Assembly (NCBI GenBank): GCA_945889545.1
Contig: CAMDCC010000179.1
Span: 1 to 6,510, forward strand
Length of the DNA stretch: 6,510 bases
Direction: 5' to 3'
DNA from: Bifidobacterium breve
Lineage (GTDB): Bacteria; Actinomycetota; Acidimicrobiia; IMCC26256; PALSA-555
The notes under the pieces are model-generated. The model worked only from the letters and a program-made list of their open reading frames with translations. It had not been told where the DNA came from and ran no database searches. This document shows positions 4,786 through 6,510 of the stretch, one piece after another. The translations under genes were made by a program, and so were the position numbers. Within the stretch, counting starts at the first letter, position 1. Each line of letters begins with the position of its first letter.

Positions 4786-5625
4786 ATGCCGGATCTGACG
4801 CCCGGCGTCCCGAGTGCGCTGTCGCCGCTCGTCCGACGCATCGTTGCCCGCAACCCCGGGCCATTCACCGGACCGGGAACCAACACGTACCTGGTGGGGA
4901 TCGACGAAGTTGCGGTGATCGATCCCGGCCCCGACGACAAGGGTCACGTCGACGCGATCGTCGGCGCGTCGATGAAAGAACGGGTGCGTTGGGTGTTGCT
5001 CACGCACACGCATCCCGACCACTGGCCAGCCGCGAAGCGCCTCGTGAAGTCGACGGGTGCCGAGTTGGTCATGTTCGGAAAGCGCGAGAAGGACGTCGAT
5101 CTCGTGCCCGATCGCGTGATCAAGGAAGGCGACACGATCGAGGGCAGTGAGTTCGGCCTCGAGGTGCTGCACTCGCCGGGACACGCACCGAACCACGTGT
5201 GCTTTCTGCTCGAAGAGGAACGTTTGCTCTTCACCGGCGACACCGTCCTCGACGGCATGTACTCCGTGGTCAACCCGTCGCGCGGCGGCGACGTGGCCGT
5301 CTACATGAAGACGCTCGAACGTCTCAAGAAGCTGCGCCTCCGCGGCATCGCGCCGGGCCACGGCGATTTGATCGAAGAGCCGAAGGTTCGGCTCGACGAC
5401 TACATCGCGCACCGGCGCCAGCGAGAGCAGCAAGTGCATCGGCTGCTGAAGAAGCGCGACGGCGCGAAGGTCGCGGAGCTCGTCGGCGACATCTACGGCA
5501 ACGACGGGCTCCCGCCCGAGCTGATCGAAGCCGCGGGCTGGCAGGTGCACGCGCACCTCGTGAAGCTCAAAGCCGACGGCAAAGTCACCGGCACCACCGC
5601 CAAAGCCGCCTGGAAAGTGGTCTAA
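4786..5625 (+). CDS. LACTB2-like metallo-beta-lactamase-fold hydrolase
   Basis: A 279-residue MBL-fold protein with the dinuclear metal site complete: HTHPDH gives H74, H76, D78 and H79; SPGH gives H133; TGD gives D152; and APGHGD gives H192. The N-terminal NPGPFTGPGTNTYLVG (23-38) is typical of the LACTB2 group, and the region after about 205 (YIAHRRQREQQ onward) matches the helical/winged-helix tail of that group, whose last segment contains AAGWQVHAHLVKL. Mammalian LACTB2 is an endoribonuclease; in bacteria the substrate is unsettled, so hydrolase is the safe name. The ATG at 4786 has GGGGGT 5 nt upstream. A similar hydrolase (Rv3677c) lies close to the paired ATPases in M. tuberculosis, supporting this as a conserved neighbourhood. 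No signal peptide, so cytoplasmic. Confidence 0.9.
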   Translation: MPDLTPGVPSALSPLVRRIVARNPGPFTGPGTNTYLVGIDEVAVIDPGPDDKGHVDAIVGASMKERVRWVLLTHTHPDHWPAAKRLVKSTGAELVMFGKREKDVDLVPDRVIKEGDTIEGSEFGLEVLHSPGHAPNHVCFLLEEERLLFTGDTVLDGMYSVVNPSRGGDVAVYMKTLERLKKLRLRGIAPGHGDLIEEPKVRLDDYIAHRRQREQQVHRLLKKRDGAKVAELVGDIYGNDGLPPELIEAAGWQVHAHLVKLKADGKVTGTTAKAAWKVV

Positions 5626-5632
5626 CAACGGG

Positions 5633-5679
5633 TTTTCGGCACGTTGAAGGACACATGGACTCCCTCAGCGTGCCGAGAA
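5633..5679. terminator. Large hairpin between convergent genes, candidate bidirectional terminator
   Basis: TTTTCGGCACGTTGA (5633-5647) pairs with TCAGCGTGCCGAGAA (5665-5679) over 15 bp with two G-U wobbles, then one mismatch (5648/5664), a 3-bp inner stem GGA/TCC (5649-5651, 5661-5663) and a 9-nt loop. It fills most of the 62-bp gap between the ends of the MBL and Mrp genes. Neither direction has a U-tract after the stem. Position argues for termination in both directions. Confidence 0.7.
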
Positions 5680-5687
5680 TCCGGGGG

Positions 5688-6510
5688 TTACGGCTTGGCG
5701 GCGGCGGCTTGCTCGATGAGCTCGAGCATCCTCGCGGTGCAGCCGGCCATCTCGATCGGGGGTGCGAGGTCGGCGACGATCTGGGCGGCGAGCGTGTGGA
5801 ACGCGGCGCCCGCGGGGCTGGTGGGATCGGTGAGCGCGACGGGGTGACCGGCGTCGCCGCCGGCCGACACGGTCGGTTCGAGGGGAATCTTGGCCACGAG
5901 CGGCGCGCCGATGTCGGCGGCCAGCGCGGCACCGCCACCCTCGCCGAAGACCGCGTACCGCTCGCCATTCGGCGCCACGAACTCACTCATGTTCTCGATC
6001 ACGCCGACGACCTTGAGGTACGAACGGCGCGCCATGTCGGCGGCGCGCACGGCGACGCGCTGCGCGGCAACCGCAGGGGTGGTGACCACGAGCAGCTCCG
6101 ACTGCGGGAGCATGCGGGCGAGACCCATCTGGATGTCGCCGGTGCCGGGCGGGAGGTCGATGAGCAGGTAGTCCATCTCTCCCCAGCGCACGTCGGTGAG
6201 GAACTGCTCGACCGCCTTGGTGAGGATGAGGCCGCGCCACATGAGTGCGGTGCCCTCGTCGTCGACGAGGAACCCCATCGATACGACCTTGAGCTCCCCG
6301 GCGGGCGCGGTCGAGTCGAGTTGGTTCGCGACCTCGAGCGTGTGCGGGTGGATCTTGCCTTCGGCGCCACCCAGTCGGCCGTCGATGCCCAGCATGCGCG
6401 GCACACTGAAGCCCCAGATGTCGGCGTCGAGCACGCCCACGGTCAGGCCACGAGCGGCGAGCGCCGCGCCGAGGTTGACGGTCACCGACGACTTGCCGAC
6501 ACCGCCCTTG
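5688..6510 (-). CDS. mrp: Mrp/ApbC-type P-loop Fe-S cluster carrier ATPase (5' end beyond window)
   Basis: The C-terminal 273 residues of an Mrp/ApbC/Nbp35-family ATPase that carries and transfers Fe-S clusters in the cytoplasm. The frame is open to the window edge and starts inside the deviant Walker A KGGVGKS, so the start codon and any N-terminal DUF59/MIP18 domain lie further right. Family signatures follow in order: VLDADIWGFSVPRMLG, then GFLVDDEG, then MDYLLIDLPPGTGD (switch II), VIENMSEF and FGEGGG, with the usual IPLEP and AGGDAGHPV near the end. The CxxC that bridges the dimer cluster in many members (just after ENMS) is replaced by VAPNGERY, and the only cysteine in view is in MAGCTARML near the C-terminus. 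Loss of CxxC is known in actinobacterial Mrp proteins. The gene converges on the MBL gene, with the shared hairpin at 5633-5679 between them. Confidence 0.93.
   Translation of the reverse strand, partial: KGGVGKSSVTVNLGAALAARGLTVGVLDADIWGFSVPRMLGIDGRLGGAEGKIHPHTLEVANQLDSTAPAGELKVVSMGFLVDDEGTALMWRGLILTKAVEQFLTDVRWGEMDYLLIDLPPGTGDIQMGLARMLPQSELLVVTTPAVAAQRVAVRAADMARRSYLKVVGVIENMSEFVAPNGERYAVFGEGGGAALAADIGAPLVAKIPLEPTVSAGGDAGHPVALTDPTSPAGAAFHTLAAQIVADLAPPIEMAGCTARMLELIEQAAAAKP

Noticed and set aside
4382..4864. Minus-strand ORF opposite whiB and the MBL gene start
   Set aside because: Low-complexity Pro/Arg/Ser-rich shadow product, no ribosome site, spans the tandem repeats and both well-supported plus-strand genes.
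4726..5628. 300-codon minus-strand ORF opposite the MBL hydrolase
   Set aside because: GC-rich mirror frame of a gene with a complete metal-binding site; the product shows no recognisable motif order.
6483..6485. Start of the Mrp-like gene at the in-window GTG
   Set aside because: The reading frame continues upstream into KGGVGKS, the Walker A motif, so this valine codon is internal.

Overview
This is a GC-rich window with many GTG starts, a WhiB-family regulator and paired Get3/ArsA-type ATPases. That combination points to an actinobacterium. An Acidimicrobiia-like lineage is my best guess from the style of the proteins, but the sequence alone does not prove it.

Layout, left to right. A tRNA-Pro(CGG) gene with encoded CCA lies on the minus strand (47-123) with its own promoter-like upstream region. 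A large hairpin (203-251) separates it from a three-gene minus-strand operon read right to left: an ArsA/Get3-like ATPase with a canonical Walker A (1916-2857), a second ArsA/Get3-like ATPase lacking the signature lysine (741-1877), and a 125-residue stand-alone, degenerate response-regulator receiver (266-643). Head to head with this operon, overlapping it by 12 bp at the start codons, is a plus-strand gene for a long NfeD membrane protein (2846-4279) whose ClpP-like protease domain seems to have lost its catalytic residues. It is followed on the same strand by a WhiB iron-sulfur regulator (4366-4686) and a LACTB2-like metallo-beta-lactamase-fold hydrolase (4786-5625). A second large hairpin (5633-5679) sits between this hydrolase and a convergent Mrp/ApbC iron-sulfur carrier ATPase (5688-6510), whose N-terminus lies beyond the right edge.

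The core (two tandem Get3-like ATPases, a WhiB gene and an MBL hydrolase) matches the actinobacterial locus known from Mycobacterium tuberculosis (Rv3679-Rv3680, whiB4, with an MBL hydrolase at Rv3677c) and from Streptomyces (beside wblA). The ATPases probably work as a pair in membrane-protein handling or redox/membrane stress rather than in arsenite export, since no arsenic genes are present. NfeD, a membrane-quality protein, fits that theme. WhiB and Mrp both depend on Fe-S clusters.

The most unusual feature is the junction between the two ATPase genes. A 14-bp unit is repeated four times, and each unit carries a stop-start overlap and, for all but the first start, a Shine-Dalgarno sequence at good spacing. 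The result is an unbroken relay of three 5-codon mini-ORFs leading from the stop of the first ATPase to the GTG start of the second. Other points of interest are the overlapping divergent start codons with a candidate leaderless promoter, two intergenic hairpins of the same architecture, and tandem duplications at the 3' end of the WhiB gene.
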